Assembly: GCA_034422455.1 (NCBI GenBank)
Contig: DAOUJQ010000012.1
Location: 190,724-254,723 of the forward strand
Length of the DNA stretch: 64,000 bases
Direction: 5' to 3'
Source: UBA1127 sp034422455
GTDB taxonomy: Bacteria > Chloroflexota > Dehalococcoidia > Lucifugimonadales > UBA1127
Below, in pieces: positions 15,503 through 24,217 of this stretch. The position numbers and the translations under genes are program-made. Below the pieces are notes generated by a model. The model did not search any database and was not told the origin of the DNA. It saw only the letters and a program-made list of their open reading frames with translations. Numbering within the stretch: position 1 is the stretch's first letter; each line of letters begins with the position of its first letter.

Positions 15503-17215
15503 GTGCCAGACCGCATCTTCATAGGCGTCGCGTGGCCGTACGCCAACGGGCCGCTGCACCTGGGGCAGATCGCCGGGGCATACCTGCCCGCCGACATCTT
15601 CGCCCGATACCACAGGCTGCGCGGCAACGACGTCCTCATGGTGTCCGGCACGGACCAGCACGGCACGCCGATCACCATCCGGGCCGAGCTGGAGGGGCTG
15701 ACGCCGCAGCAGGTGGTCGACAAGTACCACGCCCAATACGTCGACGTGTGGGAAAAGCTGGGAATCTCGTTCGACCGCTACACGACAACCGGGACGGACA
15801 ACCACCGAAAGATCGTTGGCGACCTCTTCCTCGGGCTGATGGAGCAGGGGCTCATCTATCCCCAGACCGGGGAGTACGCCTACTGCGCCAGCGACGACCG
15901 CTTCCTGCCCGACCGTTACGTCGACGGCACCTGCCCGTACTGCGGGTTCGAGCGGGCGCGAGGCGACCAGTGCGACCGGTGCGGGCGCACCCTCGACCCC
16001 CACGAGCTCATCGACTGGCGGTGCCACCTCTGCGGCGCGACGCCGGAGATGCGCGAGTCCGAGCACTTCTTCCTCAAGCTGAGCGCCCTCCAGGAGCGGC
16101 TGCGAGCGTGGATCGAGTCGGTGGGACAGGACGTGTGGCGCCCCAACGTGTACGGGTTCAGCATGAACTGGCTCACGGAGGGACTGCGCGACCGGGCCAT
16201 CACACGGGACGTCGAGTGGGGGGTGCCGCTGCCCTTCGACGGCTACGAGTCCAAGCGCATCTACGTGTGGTTCGAGGCGTGCACCGGCTACCTCTCGGCC
16301 GCTATCGAGTGGGCAGCGGACCAGACGGACGGCACGACGTGGGAGGACTACTGGACGGACCCCGCAACGCGCGCCTACTACTTCATCGGCAAGGACAACA
16401 TTCCCTTCCACACCATCGTCTGGCCGGGGATGCTCATTGGCTACAGCGACGCTGCCCGGAACGGCGGCGGCATCGGCGTGCTCAACCTGCCGACGAACGT
16501 GCCCGCCAACGAGTTCCTCTCGCTGGAGGGGCAGAAGTTCTCCACGTCGCAGAACTGGGCGGTGTGGGTGCCGGACTACCTGGAGCGCTACGACGCCGAC
16601 CCGCTGCGGTACTACCTCTCGGCGAACATGCCGGAGTTTGGGGACGCCGACTTCTCCTGGCGGGAATTCTACCGCCGCAACAACGACGAGCTCGTCGCGA
16701 CGTACGGCAACCTCGTGCACCGCGTGCTGACGATGACGCACCGCAACTTCGACGGCGCTGTGCCGGAGGCCGGCGCGCTGGACGACGACGACCGCGCATT
16801 GCTCGCCCGGTGCGAGAGCACGCTGGAGGAGGTGGCGGCAAGGCTGGAAGAGCCCCGCTTCCGCGAGGGCATCAGCCGGGCGATGGCGCTGGCGGCGGAA
16901 GCCAACCGCTACATCGACCTGAAGGCGCCCTGGCGGACCGCGCGCGAGGACAGGGCCCGCACGGCGACGACGCTGAGCACGGCCCTGACCGCCATCGCGA
17001 CCCTGCGCACCGCTCTCTACCCGTTCATGCCGTGGTCCAGCGAACGCCTGCACCGCCTGCTGGGGTTCAGCGGTTCGTTGACGGAATGCGGGTGGAGGGT
17101 AACCCCTCCCCCGGCCGGTCAGGCCCTCGAACCGCCCGCGCCGTTGTTCACGAAACTGGACGACGGCACGGTGGAGCGGGAAACGGCCATCCTGCAGGCG
17201 CAGACTACAGGGTAG
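15503..17215 (+). CDS. metG: Methionine-tRNA ligase
   Basis: Charges tRNA(Met). The 570-residue class I synthetase begins at GTG 15503 with the HIGH-type motif WPYANGPLHLGQ, has a two-knuckle zinc domain (CPYC...CDRC and a later CHLC), the WFEACTGYLSA pocket and a helical anticodon domain. The KMSKS loop reads KFSTS at residues 345-349, with the second lysine position replaced. There is no C-terminal tRNA-binding domain of the EMAP-II type, as in the shorter MetRS class. It is followed 5 bp later by a polyprenyl synthase. Confidence 0.95.
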   Translation: MPDRIFIGVAWPYANGPLHLGQIAGAYLPADIFARYHRLRGNDVLMVSGTDQHGTPITIRAELEGLTPQQVVDKYHAQYVDVWEKLGISFDRYTTTGTDNHRKIVGDLFLGLMEQGLIYPQTGEYAYCASDDRFLPDRYVDGTCPYCGFERARGDQCDRCGRTLDPHELIDWRCHLCGATPEMRESEHFFLKLSALQERLRAWIESVGQDVWRPNVYGFSMNWLTEGLRDRAITRDVEWGVPLPFDGYESKRIYVWFEACTGYLSAAIEWAADQTDGTTWEDYWTDPATRAYYFIGKDNIPFHTIVWPGMLIGYSDAARNGGGIGVLNLPTNVPANEFLSLEGQKFSTSQNWAVWVPDYLERYDADPLRYYLSANMPEFGDADFSWREFYRRNNDELVATYGNLVHRVLTMTHRNFDGAVPEAGALDDDDRALLARCESTLEEVAARLEEPRFREGISRAMALAAEANRYIDLKAPWRTAREDRARTATTLSTALTAIATLRTALYPFMPWSSERLHRLLGFSGSLTECGWRVTPPPAGQALEPPAPLFTKLDDGTVERETAILQAQTTG

Positions 17216-17220
17216 AGCAC

Positions 17221-18201
17221 ATGCAAGAACGCACAGAGACGGCCCTGAGCTTCTACGCGCCCATCGCGTCGGACCTCCGGAGCGTGGAGGAATGCCTTCT
17301 CCGCGTGGCGACCGAATGTGAGGAGCCAACCAGGGCGCTGCTGGAGCACATGGTCGGCGTCCAGGGCAAGCGCGTGCGCCCCTCCATCACGCTGCTCGTG
17401 GCAAAGGCGCTAGGCTGCGACAACGACAAGCCGGTGACCATGGGCGCGGCGGTCGAGCTGCTGCACATGGCGTCGCTTATCCACGACGACACCGTCGACA
17501 ATGCGGCGACGCGCCGGGGCCAGGCGACCATCAGCAGCCTGTGGGGACCGGAGGTCGCGGTGCTCGTCGGCGACTACCTCTTCGCTTCCTCAGCGATCTA
17601 CGTCTGCGATACGGAGAACATCCGCGTCATCAAGGGCTTCTCCAAGACCATCATGGATCTCGCGAGCGGCGAACTGACGGAGCGCTCCACGTCCAACCAG
17701 TGGCAGCTGACGCGCGAGCAGTACATGGACCGCATCTACAAGAAGACGGGCTCGCTCTTCGCGACGGCGGCCGAGGCCGGGGCGGTGCTGAGCGGGGCCG
17801 GCGAGCCCGTGGTGCAGGCCATCCGTGAGTTCGGCAGCTCGCTGGGGACGGCCTTCCAGGTGGTGGACGACATCCTGGACTTCGAGGGTTCCGAGGCCGA
17901 GATCGGCAAGCCCGTGGGCAGCGACCTGGCTTCAGGAGTGCTGACGCTGCCGGCCCTGCTGCTCGTGGAGGGGTACCCGGACGACAACCCGGTGGCAGCC
18001 GTGTGTGAGGGCGTCGACCGGGAGGCCAACCTCGAGCGGGCCATCGACATGGTGCGCAACACCGGAATCATCGCCGACGCCTACGCGGAAGCCGATGCGC
18101 TCCGGCTGCGGGCCGTCACCGCGCTCGACGTGCTGCCGGACTCGGAGGCCAAGCGGGCGCTGATCGAGCTGAGCGACTTCGTGCTGGAACGGCACGTTTA
18201 G
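17221..18201 (+). CDS. Polyprenyl diphosphate synthase
   Basis: The 326-residue trans-isoprenyl synthase elongates allylic diphosphates with IPP, probably to a C35-C50 chain for the quinone tail or a related lipid. First aspartate-rich motif LIHDDTVDNA and second VVDDILDFEGS are intact, with GKRVRPS and the GKPVGSDL segment typical of octaprenyl/heptaprenyl enzymes. ATG 17221 comes 5 bp after metG; the large upstream open frame is a shadow of metG. Chain length cannot be read reliably. Confidence 0.9.
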   Translation: MQERTETALSFYAPIASDLRSVEECLLRVATECEEPTRALLEHMVGVQGKRVRPSITLLVAKALGCDNDKPVTMGAAVELLHMASLIHDDTVDNAATRRGQATISSLWGPEVAVLVGDYLFASSAIYVCDTENIRVIKGFSKTIMDLASGELTERSTSNQWQLTREQYMDRIYKKTGSLFATAAEAGAVLSGAGEPVVQAIREFGSSLGTAFQVVDDILDFEGSEAEIGKPVGSDLASGVLTLPALLLVEGYPDDNPVAAVCEGVDREANLERAIDMVRNTGIIADAYAEADALRLRAVTALDVLPDSEAKRALIELSDFVLERHV

Positions 18202-18252
18202 GGCGGCCCAGGGAGCGGGTCAACCCCTGAATACTCACCCCAGCGGGCCGTA

Positions 18253-18261
18253 TGCTATAGT
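18253..18261 (+). promoter_or_regulatory. Extended -10 before small gene
   Basis: TGCTATAGT, about 33 bp before the start at 18294; no matching -35. It is one of the recurring TGCTA-type extended -10 elements. Confidence 0.45.
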
Positions 18262-18293
18262 CCAAAAAGAAAACTCATGACATGGAGGGCTCC

Positions 18294-18497
18294 ATGCCAC
18301 GGTTCAATCTGGGCCAAGCCGTCAAGGTCGTCGAAGAGGCGCGGAAGCAGGGGCAGGACCCGATGTACATCGGCAGGGTCGGCACCGTGAAGCGGATGCA
18401 CCAGGTGCGGCCCGGCGGCTGCGTGGTCGACGTAGAGTTCGAGGGAGAGGAGCGCACGCCGAGTTTCTGGGAGGAGTGGCTGGAAGCGGCGGGCTAG
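18294..18497 (+). CDS. Small 67-residue protein, unknown
   Basis: Begins MPRFNLGQAVKVVEEARKQG; a GGAGGG site just precedes ATG 18294 and makes it preferable to the ATG at 18282. The sequence GRVGTVKRMHQVRPGGCVVDVEFEGEE looks like a small SH3/KOW-like beta barrel, similar in feel to short proteins that bind nucleic acid, but no family is recognised. It has its own promoter and stands alone, convergent with the higBA operon (9-bp gap). Confidence 0.7.
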   Translation: MPRFNLGQAVKVVEEARKQGQDPMYIGRVGTVKRMHQVRPGGCVVDVEFEGEERTPSFWEEWLEAAG

Positions 18498-18506
18498 GGC
18501 GCGGCG

Positions 18507-18845
18507 CTAGGGTTTGTACTCGGACTCGTCCGTTCCCTCCGCTATCGCCAACACCCTGGGCTGCACCGATAGTCTGATGCTCTCCCAGGAATCAATCTCC
18601 GCCCGCCGGAGCTCATAGCTCTTCTGCAGGTTCAGCCACATCTGTGCGCCCGTGCCGAAGTAGCGCGCCAGGCGGAGAGCGGTGTCCGCGGTGACGCCGC
18701 GCTGCCCGTTGAGGATGGCGGTGATGCGGTTGGTGGGCACGCCCAGCGCCTTGGCGAACGCATTGGCGGACAGGCCGAGCTCGTCCAGCTCGTCCGCGAG
18801 GATCTCGCCCGGGTGCACCGGGGGCATGCCGTTCATCGGGTTCAT
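18507..18845 (-). CDS. higA: HigA-type antitoxin
   Basis: The 112-residue XRE-family DNA-binding antitoxin has the hallmark VHPGEILADELDELGLSANAFAKALGV helix-turn-helix opening (residues 10-35) and RITAILNGQRGVTADTALRLARYF. It neutralises the HigB toxin encoded just upstream (13-bp gap) and would repress the shared promoter. The toxin-first order is characteristic of hig modules. Confidence 0.92.
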   Translation of the reverse strand: MNPMNGMPPVHPGEILADELDELGLSANAFAKALGVPTNRITAILNGQRGVTADTALRLARYFGTGAQMWLNLQKSYELRRAEIDSWESIRLSVQPRVLAIAEGTDESEYKP

Positions 18846-18858
18846 TTCAGTAACCTCT

Positions 18859-19137
18859 CTAGTGATAGTCCACTATTTCAACGTCGTAGGGCCCGCGTTC
18901 TCCCCAGCGAAAGCAGATCCTCCACTGCTGGTTTATCCTGATGCTGTATTCTCCGCTCCGGTCTCCGACCAGCCGTTCCAGCCGGTTGCCGCTGAGGCCG
19001 GCCAGGTCCCCAAGAGTTTCGGCGTTGTCCAGAAGGGTCAACCTTCTTACGGCCTGTCTTGCGAATCCCCTGAACTCCCGGACGTCCTGACCCTGAAAGA
19101 ACTGCAGCGTCTTGCGGTCCCTGAATCCTGCTATCAT
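18859..19137 (-). CDS. higB: HigB-type RelE-family toxin
   Basis: The 92-residue RelE-fold mRNA interferase starts MIAGFRDRKTLQFFQG and ends QWRICFRWGERGPYDVEIVDYH, matching the HigB/YoeB-like family with its conserved I-R-I-N-x-Q-W-R-I-C segment. It would cleave ribosome-bound mRNA when unopposed by HigA. It is the first gene of the operon, with a strong promoter and palindrome directly upstream. Confidence 0.92.
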   Translation of the reverse strand: MIAGFRDRKTLQFFQGQDVREFRGFARQAVRRLTLLDNAETLGDLAGLSGNRLERLVGDRSGEYSIRINQQWRICFRWGERGPYDVEIVDYH

Positions 19138-19146
19138 TTTGACGCC

Positions 19147-19183
19147 TTACGTAAAGGATACAAGGCCCGCACGGCCTTGTCAA
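19147..19183 (-). promoter_or_regulatory. higBA promoter with operator palindrome
   Basis: On the minus strand a perfect -35 TTGACA (19183-19178) is separated by exactly 17 bp from -10 TATCCT (19160-19155). The perfect palindrome TTACGTAA (19147-19154) lies on the start site, about 10 bp before the higB ATG, where HigA could bind. Confidence 0.7.
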
Positions 19184-19291
19184 CCCCTCCCATCCCATGA
19201 GAATGCCGGCGTGTCCAATGTCCGTGCTGCCCAATATGGAAAGGTCCCGCACGTTTGTAGCTGGTATCGGGCAGGCAAACAGGCGGCCTGC

Positions 19292-19582
19292 TTAGACTTC
19301 CTCACTGCTGATCCGGCCATGAGCGTCCACCAGCAGGAGTTCCCGATTTTCGCCGCCAGTGAGGACCAGTGCAATCCACACGAACAGCCAAAGTCCGACG
19401 GTTACAAAGGAAAGCAGAAGGTGAAGCAGATGGTTCACTGGCCTGCCCGAGACCATGACGGCCTGGAAGTCACTCCGCGACTGGACGCGCCAACCCTCCC
19501 TGATCCACTCTGCAACTTCGGCGTCGAGGAGCGCGATGCGGGCGCTCTCCGCAAATTGAGGAATGTTGGTATCGTCTTGCAT
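19292..19582 (-). CDS. Small membrane protein, unknown
   Basis: The 96-residue protein has a soluble N-terminal half (EWIREGWRVQSRSDFQAVMV) followed by one long hydrophobic stretch, LLHLLLSFVTVGLWLFVWIA, which is one long or two short helices, then a short polar tail. Similar small proteins with a G-W-R-V-x-S pattern before a hydrophobic hairpin occur in many bacteria without assigned function. Its ATG overlaps the lipA TAA by one base, so it is translated in the lipA operon. Confidence 0.7.
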   Translation of the reverse strand: MQDDTNIPQFAESARIALLDAEVAEWIREGWRVQSRSDFQAVMVSGRPVNHLLHLLLSFVTVGLWLFVWIALVLTGGENRELLLVDAHGRISSEEV

Positions 19583-20457
19583 TACACACTCTTGGCCGCC
19601 GCGGCCTGCTCGTCGGCGTGGTAGGAGCTGCGGACGAGCGGGCCGGAGGCGACGTGCGCGAAGCCCATCGCCCGGCCCAGGGCGGCCAGTTCCTCGAACT
19701 CCCGGGGAGTGTAGAAGCGCTCCAGCTTCCAGTGTAGCGCGGACGGCCGCAGGTATTGGCCGATCGTCAGCAGTTGGCAGCCCACCTCACGGAGATCGGC
19801 CAGTGTGTTTCGGATGTCGTCCTCCGTCTCGCCGAGGCCCACCATGATGCCGGACTTGGTGGGGATGTGGGGCGCCATCTCGCGGGAGCGGCGCAGGAGC
19901 CGCAGCGAGCGGTCGTAGTCGCCCTTAGGGCGTACCTTGCGGAAGACCGGGCGGACGGTCTCGATGTTGTGATTGAGGACGGCGGGGCCTGCATCGAGGA
20001 CTGTACGCAGGGCATCGTCGTCGCCCTTGAAGTCGGGGATGAGGACCTCAACGGTGCAGCCGGGCAGCGTCTCATGGATACGCTCGATGCACTCAGCGAA
20101 CACCGACGCGCCGCCGTCCGGCAGGTCCTCGCGGGTCACGGACGTGATGACGCAGTGGCCCAGGCCGAGCTGGCGGACCGTGCCGGCAAGGCGGGCGGGC
20201 TCGTCCGGGTCGAGGGGATGAGGCCGTCCGGTGGTGACGGCGCAGTAGTGGCAGCGCCAGGTGCAGATGTCGCCAAGGATCATGAAGGTGGCTGTGCCAC
20301 GGTCCCAGCAGTCGCCGATGTTGGGGCAATGGGCCTCCTGGCAGACCGTGTGCAGTCCGCCGTTGAGGACAAGGCCGCGGAGGCGGAGGTAGTTGGGGCC
20401 GCCGGGGGCGGGCACCCGAAACCACTCAGGCAGGCGACGCTCAGGGGCCACGGGCAT
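19582..20457 (-). CDS. lipA: Lipoyl synthase
   Basis: Radical-SAM enzyme that inserts two sulfurs into octanoyl groups on lipoyl domains. The 291-residue product has the auxiliary-cluster motif CQEAHCPNIGDC (CX4CX5C), the radical-SAM motif CTWRCHYC (CX3CX2C), and the C-terminal R-S-S-Y-H tail with the serine that ligands the auxiliary cluster. No lipB or dehydrogenase gene is adjacent. Confidence 0.96.
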   Translation of the reverse strand: MPVAPERRLPEWFRVPAPGGPNYLRLRGLVLNGGLHTVCQEAHCPNIGDCWDRGTATFMILGDICTWRCHYCAVTTGRPHPLDPDEPARLAGTVRQLGLGHCVITSVTREDLPDGGASVFAECIERIHETLPGCTVEVLIPDFKGDDDALRTVLDAGPAVLNHNIETVRPVFRKVRPKGDYDRSLRLLRRSREMAPHIPTKSGIMVGLGETEDDIRNTLADLREVGCQLLTIGQYLRPSALHWKLERFYTPREFEELAALGRAMGFAHVASGPLVRSSYHADEQAAAAKSV

Positions 20458-20477
20458 CTCCTCTGCAGACTACCCAC

Positions 20478-20486
20478 ATTCTAGCA
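20478..20486 (-). promoter_or_regulatory. Extended -10 of lipA
   Basis: TGCTAGAAT on the minus strand, ending 21 bp before the lipA ATG; identical to the element at 4115-4123. Confidence 0.5.
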
Positions 20487-20545
20487 GAGGGGAGGCTCCC
20501 AAGGTGCGTGGACAAGAGCGCCTCAAAATAGAAAGCGGCCGCGGC

Positions 20546-21103
20546 CTACCCGCCGTTCTGGAGCTCGTCCTCCTCGAACCTTGTCCAAGAGTCGAATACG
20601 GGGAACGGCAAGGGAAGGACATTGTCCGGATCGTTGATCTTGAACTCCATGGTCGTGCTGCTCACCACGTTTCGGATGGAAATGGAGACGCCTGCCGTGC
20701 CAATGCAGTCGGTGCACATGGTGGGCAGCGTTTGGGACGACCCCGGCCCGGAGAAGAAAATGGTGATTTCTGAGATTGAGCCATGCTTCTCCACCCGGAA
20801 CTCGTCAGACACGATTTCCCACTCGTTTACTGCGTTGGCCCCTTCTGTGTATTGGGCCCACAGGCTGAGGGGGCCGATGAAGTCGATGACGACGCCCTTC
20901 CGTGGATCACCGTCCACGCTGGGCTCGAATTGCCGGAACGACCTGCCATCCAGCTCTGATCTGACAAGCGCATCCTCGGAATCGGTTACAGGTTTTGACG
21001 GAGCTCTTTCTCCGCATGAGACAGTCGCGACGACAGCAACCGCGAGGAAGGGAACGAGAATCCACGGCCCCGGGAGCCTTCGCAGGTCCAATAGTGTCTT
21101 CAT
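20546..21103 (-). CDS. Putative lipoprotein, unknown
   Basis: The 185-residue product has a basic start, a hydrophobic stretch (WILVPFLAVAVVATVS) and a lipobox-like VATVSC followed by GERAPSKP, so it is probably a membrane-anchored lipoprotein. The mature part is acidic, predicted beta-rich, with a CTDC pair. A GTG at 21118 is a possible longer start. No family recognised. It faces away from gltX and precedes lipA with an 88-bp gap. Confidence 0.65.
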   Translation of the reverse strand: MKTLLDLRRLPGPWILVPFLAVAVVATVSCGERAPSKPVTDSEDALVRSELDGRSFRQFEPSVDGDPRKGVVIDFIGPLSLWAQYTEGANAVNEWEIVSDEFRVEKHGSISEITIFFSGPGSSQTLPTMCTDCIGTAGVSISIRNVVSSTTMEFKINDPDNVLPLPFPVFDSWTRFEEDELQNGG

Positions 21104-21243
21104 GGTAACGTTCACCACTTTCCGGCAGGCCTACGCTGCCTGCGCGCATTGTATGGCCGCACGCCTCGAAAAACACTAGCCCTCAGGCCAATCTGAGGCT
21201 GAATGGGTCGTTGACAATCCCGTCCTTTGGCCAGCCTTCACTC

Positions 21244-21252
21244 TGCTACAAT
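21244..21252 (+). promoter_or_regulatory. Extended -10 of gltX
   Basis: TGCTACAAT, followed almost at once by AGAGGAGG, giving a very short leader. A TTGACA at 21211 is too far (30 bp) to serve as its -35. Confidence 0.45.
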
Positions 21253-21273
21253 GCGAGAGGAGGTGTTTCGTCC

Positions 21274-22785
21274 ATGGCAGACACGGTCAGGGTCCGCTTC
21301 GCGCCCAGCCCCACGGGCGAGCCGCACGTCGGCAACATCCGCACGGCGCTCTTCAACTGGCTGTTCGCGCGGCACAGCGGCGGCAAGTTTGTCGTGCGCA
21401 TAGAGGACACGGACCAGGAACGAAAGGTCGATGGAGCGCTGGAGTCCATTCTCTCGTCGCTGCGGTGGCTCGGTCTGGAGTGGGACGAGGGCCCGGAGGG
21501 CGAGGGCGAGGACGAGGGAAGCCGCGGCCCATTCGGCCCGTATTTCCAGTCGCAGCGGCTGCACCTCTATCGCGAAGCCTGTGACAAGCTGCTGGCCTCC
21601 GGCGCCGCCTACCCCTGCTTTTGCTCACCCGACAGGCTGGCGGCGATGCGGAAGGAGCAGCAGCAGCGCCAGCAGCCGCCGGGGTACGACCGCTATTGCC
21701 TGACGCAACTCTCGGCGGAAGAGCGGGCGCAACGGGCCGCCGAAGAGCCGCACGCGGTCCGCTTTCGAGTACCGACCGAAGGCGGGACTGTCATCGTCAA
21801 CGACTTCATTCGCGGCGACGTCGCCTACGAGCCCGCGCTCCTGGACGACTTCGTCATCCTGAAGTCGGACGGCTTCCCCACGTACCACCTCGCCAACGTC
21901 GTCGACGACCATTTGATGCAGATCACGCACGTGATGCGCGCGGAGGAGTGGCTGCCGAGCACTCCCCGGCACGTGCTGCTCTACGATGCCTTGGACTGGA
22001 CGCCACCGGTCTTCGCGCATTTGCCGATGATCCTGGGGCCGGACCGCGCCAAGCTGTCCAAGCGGCACGGGGCGACGTCCACGCTGGAGTACCGTCACGA
22101 CGGGTACCTCCCGGAGGCGCTGATGAACTTCATGGCGCTGCTTGGGTGGTCGCTGGACGACCACACGGAGGTCTTCTCGCGGGACGACCTGGTGGAGCAC
22201 TTCGCACTGGAGCGCGTGGGCAAGGCGGGGGCCATCTTCAACGCCGAGAAGCTCACGTGGATGAACGGCCTCTATATCCGGAATCTGCCGGCGGACGAGC
22301 TGGCCCGGCGCATCCTGCCCTTCCTGGAGCGCCCGTACGGCGACGGAGGGCTGCCCGACTACGTCGAGCGGCCGTTGGACGCCGATTACGTCGAGACGCT
22401 TGTCCCGCTCATACAGGAGCGCTTGAAGCGCCTGGACGAGGCGCCGGAGCTCCTGTCCCTCTTCTTCGAGGGCGTGCCTTCGCCGGTAGCTGACGATCTG
22501 GTCCCCAAGGGTCTGGACAGGGGAAGGGCCGGTTCCGCCCTGGGAGAGGTGGCCTCCCGCCTCTCCAACGTCGCGGAGTGGGAAGAGGAGCCGTTGGAGT
22601 CGGTCATGCGGCCAATGGCGGAAGAGCTCGAGATGAAGACGGGCCAGCTCTTTGGAGCGGTGCGCGTTGCCGTCACCGGCCGCACGGTGTCGCCGCCGCT
22701 GTTCGCGACGATGGTGGCGCTGGGCCGCGGCCACTGCATGGAGGCGTTGAGCAACTCCGTAACGGCGCTGAACGCACAGGACTAG
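21274..22785 (+). CDS. gltX: Glutamate-tRNA ligase
   Basis: Charges tRNA(Glu), and in bacteria without GlnRS also tRNA(Gln). The 503-residue class I synthetase has VRFAPSPTGEPHVGNIRTALFN at the N-terminus (HIGH region), RIEDTDQER, the KLSKRHG form of KMSKS, and a helical C-terminal anticodon-binding domain. ATG 21274 follows AGAGGAGG. The early insertion EGEGEDEG is a local acidic expansion. Whether it is discriminating cannot be decided here. Confidence 0.95.
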   Translation: MADTVRVRFAPSPTGEPHVGNIRTALFNWLFARHSGGKFVVRIEDTDQERKVDGALESILSSLRWLGLEWDEGPEGEGEDEGSRGPFGPYFQSQRLHLYREACDKLLASGAAYPCFCSPDRLAAMRKEQQQRQQPPGYDRYCLTQLSAEERAQRAAEEPHAVRFRVPTEGGTVIVNDFIRGDVAYEPALLDDFVILKSDGFPTYHLANVVDDHLMQITHVMRAEEWLPSTPRHVLLYDALDWTPPVFAHLPMILGPDRAKLSKRHGATSTLEYRHDGYLPEALMNFMALLGWSLDDHTEVFSRDDLVEHFALERVGKAGAIFNAEKLTWMNGLYIRNLPADELARRILPFLERPYGDGGLPDYVERPLDADYVETLVPLIQERLKRLDEAPELLSLFFEGVPSPVADDLVPKGLDRGRAGSALGEVASRLSNVAEWEEEPLESVMRPMAEELEMKTGQLFGAVRVAVTGRTVSPPLFATMVALGRGHCMEALSNSVTALNAQD

Positions 22786-22855
22786 CAGCCCGGCCGTTGC
22801 GAGCGCCTTCGGGGAACCCAGGCGAATGGGCTACTGCGGGATCGGAGGCAACTGC

Positions 22856-24166
22856 ATGAACACCTCCATCGGGCGCATCGGCATCCTGGTGAGCGGCGGG
22901 ACCGCGCCCGGCATCAACGGCGTCATCAGCGCCGCCACCATCGAGGCCATCAACCGCGGCTATGAGGTCGTCGGCATCTTCGACGGCTATGCAGGACTCA
23001 TGGATGGCGGTGCGGACTGCTTCCGCAGCCTCACCATCCCGGACGTGTCCCGCATCCACAACCAGGGCGGCTCCATCCTGCGCACGTCCCGCGCCAACCT
23101 GACGGCGAACGACGGCGTCGCCCGCTGCTGCGCCAACCTGCAGGCGCAGGGCATTGGCGCGTTGGTGGCTATCGGCGGCGACGGCACGGCCTCCGGCGCC
23201 TATGAGGTCTCCCGCGCCTCGGGCGGCGCCGTGCGCGTCGTCCTCGTCCCCAAGACCATCGACAACGACTTGCCGTTGCCGGCCGACCTGCCCACCTTCG
23301 GCTACGAGACAGCGCGGCACGTAGGCACCGGCATCGTCGCCAACCTTCTGGAGGACTCGCGCACCACCAACCGGTGGTTCTTCGTTGTCACTATGGGGCG
23401 CAAAGCGGGCCACCTCGCCCTCGGCATAGGCAAGTCGGCGGGGGCGACCGTCACCATCGTGCCGGAGGAGTTCCCGTCGGAGCGGATCACTATCGACGAC
23501 GTATGCCGCGTGCTGGAGGGCGCCATCTTCAAACGTGAGGCGATGGGCCGGCTGGACGGGCTCGCCGTGGTGGCGGAGGGCATTCTGGAGAAGCTGTCCA
23601 ACGTTGAGATGGAGGCGCTGGCGGGCCAGGCCATGGACCGCGACCCCGTTGGACAAATCCGGCTCGCCGACGTGCCCCTGGGGCTGGTGCTCCGCCGGGC
23701 CATGCAGCAGCGCATGCGGCAGCGCGGCCGGCCTATGCAGTTCGTCGACGTGGTCCTGGGCTACGAGGTCCGCGGCGCCCCCGCCATCCCGTACGACATC
23801 GACTACACGCGCAACCTGGGCCACGGCGCGGTGCGCTTTTTGACGTCGGATTCCTACGGGGACGACGATAGCCTGCGGTACGGCGGCATGGTGTGCCTGG
23901 AGGCGGGAAACCTGCGGATGATCCCCTTCGATCAGATGCGGGACCCGGAGACGGGCAAGACGAGGGTGCGGCTGGTGGACCTGCAGTCGGAGCACTACCG
24001 CGTCGCGCGGCAGTACATGATCCGGCTCAACCACCGCGACCTGGAAGACCCTGAAATGCTGGGCAAACTCGCCGCAGCCGCAAACATGACGCCGGAAGCA
24101 TTCGCCGAGGAGTTCGCCGGCGCGGCCTCCGGGCCGGAGGGGCCCGCGACGGTAGTGGGGGAGTAA
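22856..24166 (+). CDS. pfkA: 6-phosphofructokinase, atypical (Gly/Lys) type
   Basis: Phosphorylates fructose 6-phosphate in glycolysis. The 436-residue PFK-A-family enzyme has GGTAPGIN at the N-terminus, GGDGT at 107-111 and PKTIDND at 132-138. A glycine after GGD is a mark of ATP use, while the lysine in PKTIDND is usual in pyrophosphate enzymes, so this belongs to the mixed long-chain group; the donor should be tested. ATG 22856 has GGAGG upstream; the longer frame from 22826 does not. Confidence 0.92.
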   Translation: MNTSIGRIGILVSGGTAPGINGVISAATIEAINRGYEVVGIFDGYAGLMDGGADCFRSLTIPDVSRIHNQGGSILRTSRANLTANDGVARCCANLQAQGIGALVAIGGDGTASGAYEVSRASGGAVRVVLVPKTIDNDLPLPADLPTFGYETARHVGTGIVANLLEDSRTTNRWFFVVTMGRKAGHLALGIGKSAGATVTIVPEEFPSERITIDDVCRVLEGAIFKREAMGRLDGLAVVAEGILEKLSNVEMEALAGQAMDRDPVGQIRLADVPLGLVLRRAMQQRMRQRGRPMQFVDVVLGYEVRGAPAIPYDIDYTRNLGHGAVRFLTSDSYGDDDSLRYGGMVCLEAGNLRMIPFDQMRDPETGKTRVRLVDLQSEHYRVARQYMIRLNHRDLEDPEMLGKLAAAANMTPEAFAEEFAGAASGPEGPATVVGE

Positions 24167-24217
24167 GGCCGGACCCGGAGCGGTGCGGGAATGGGTGGAG
24201 GTGAAAAGCTGGAATAA

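Noticed and set aside
15361..17220. N-terminal 620 codons of the frame that ends in the polyprenyl synthase
   Set aside because: Arginine/glycine-rich shadow of metG; the synthase begins at ATG 17221.
21181..21198. CCTCAG/CTGAGG hairpin as a terminator before gltX
   Set aside because: Only a 6-bp stem, no T-run, and both flanking genes point away from it.
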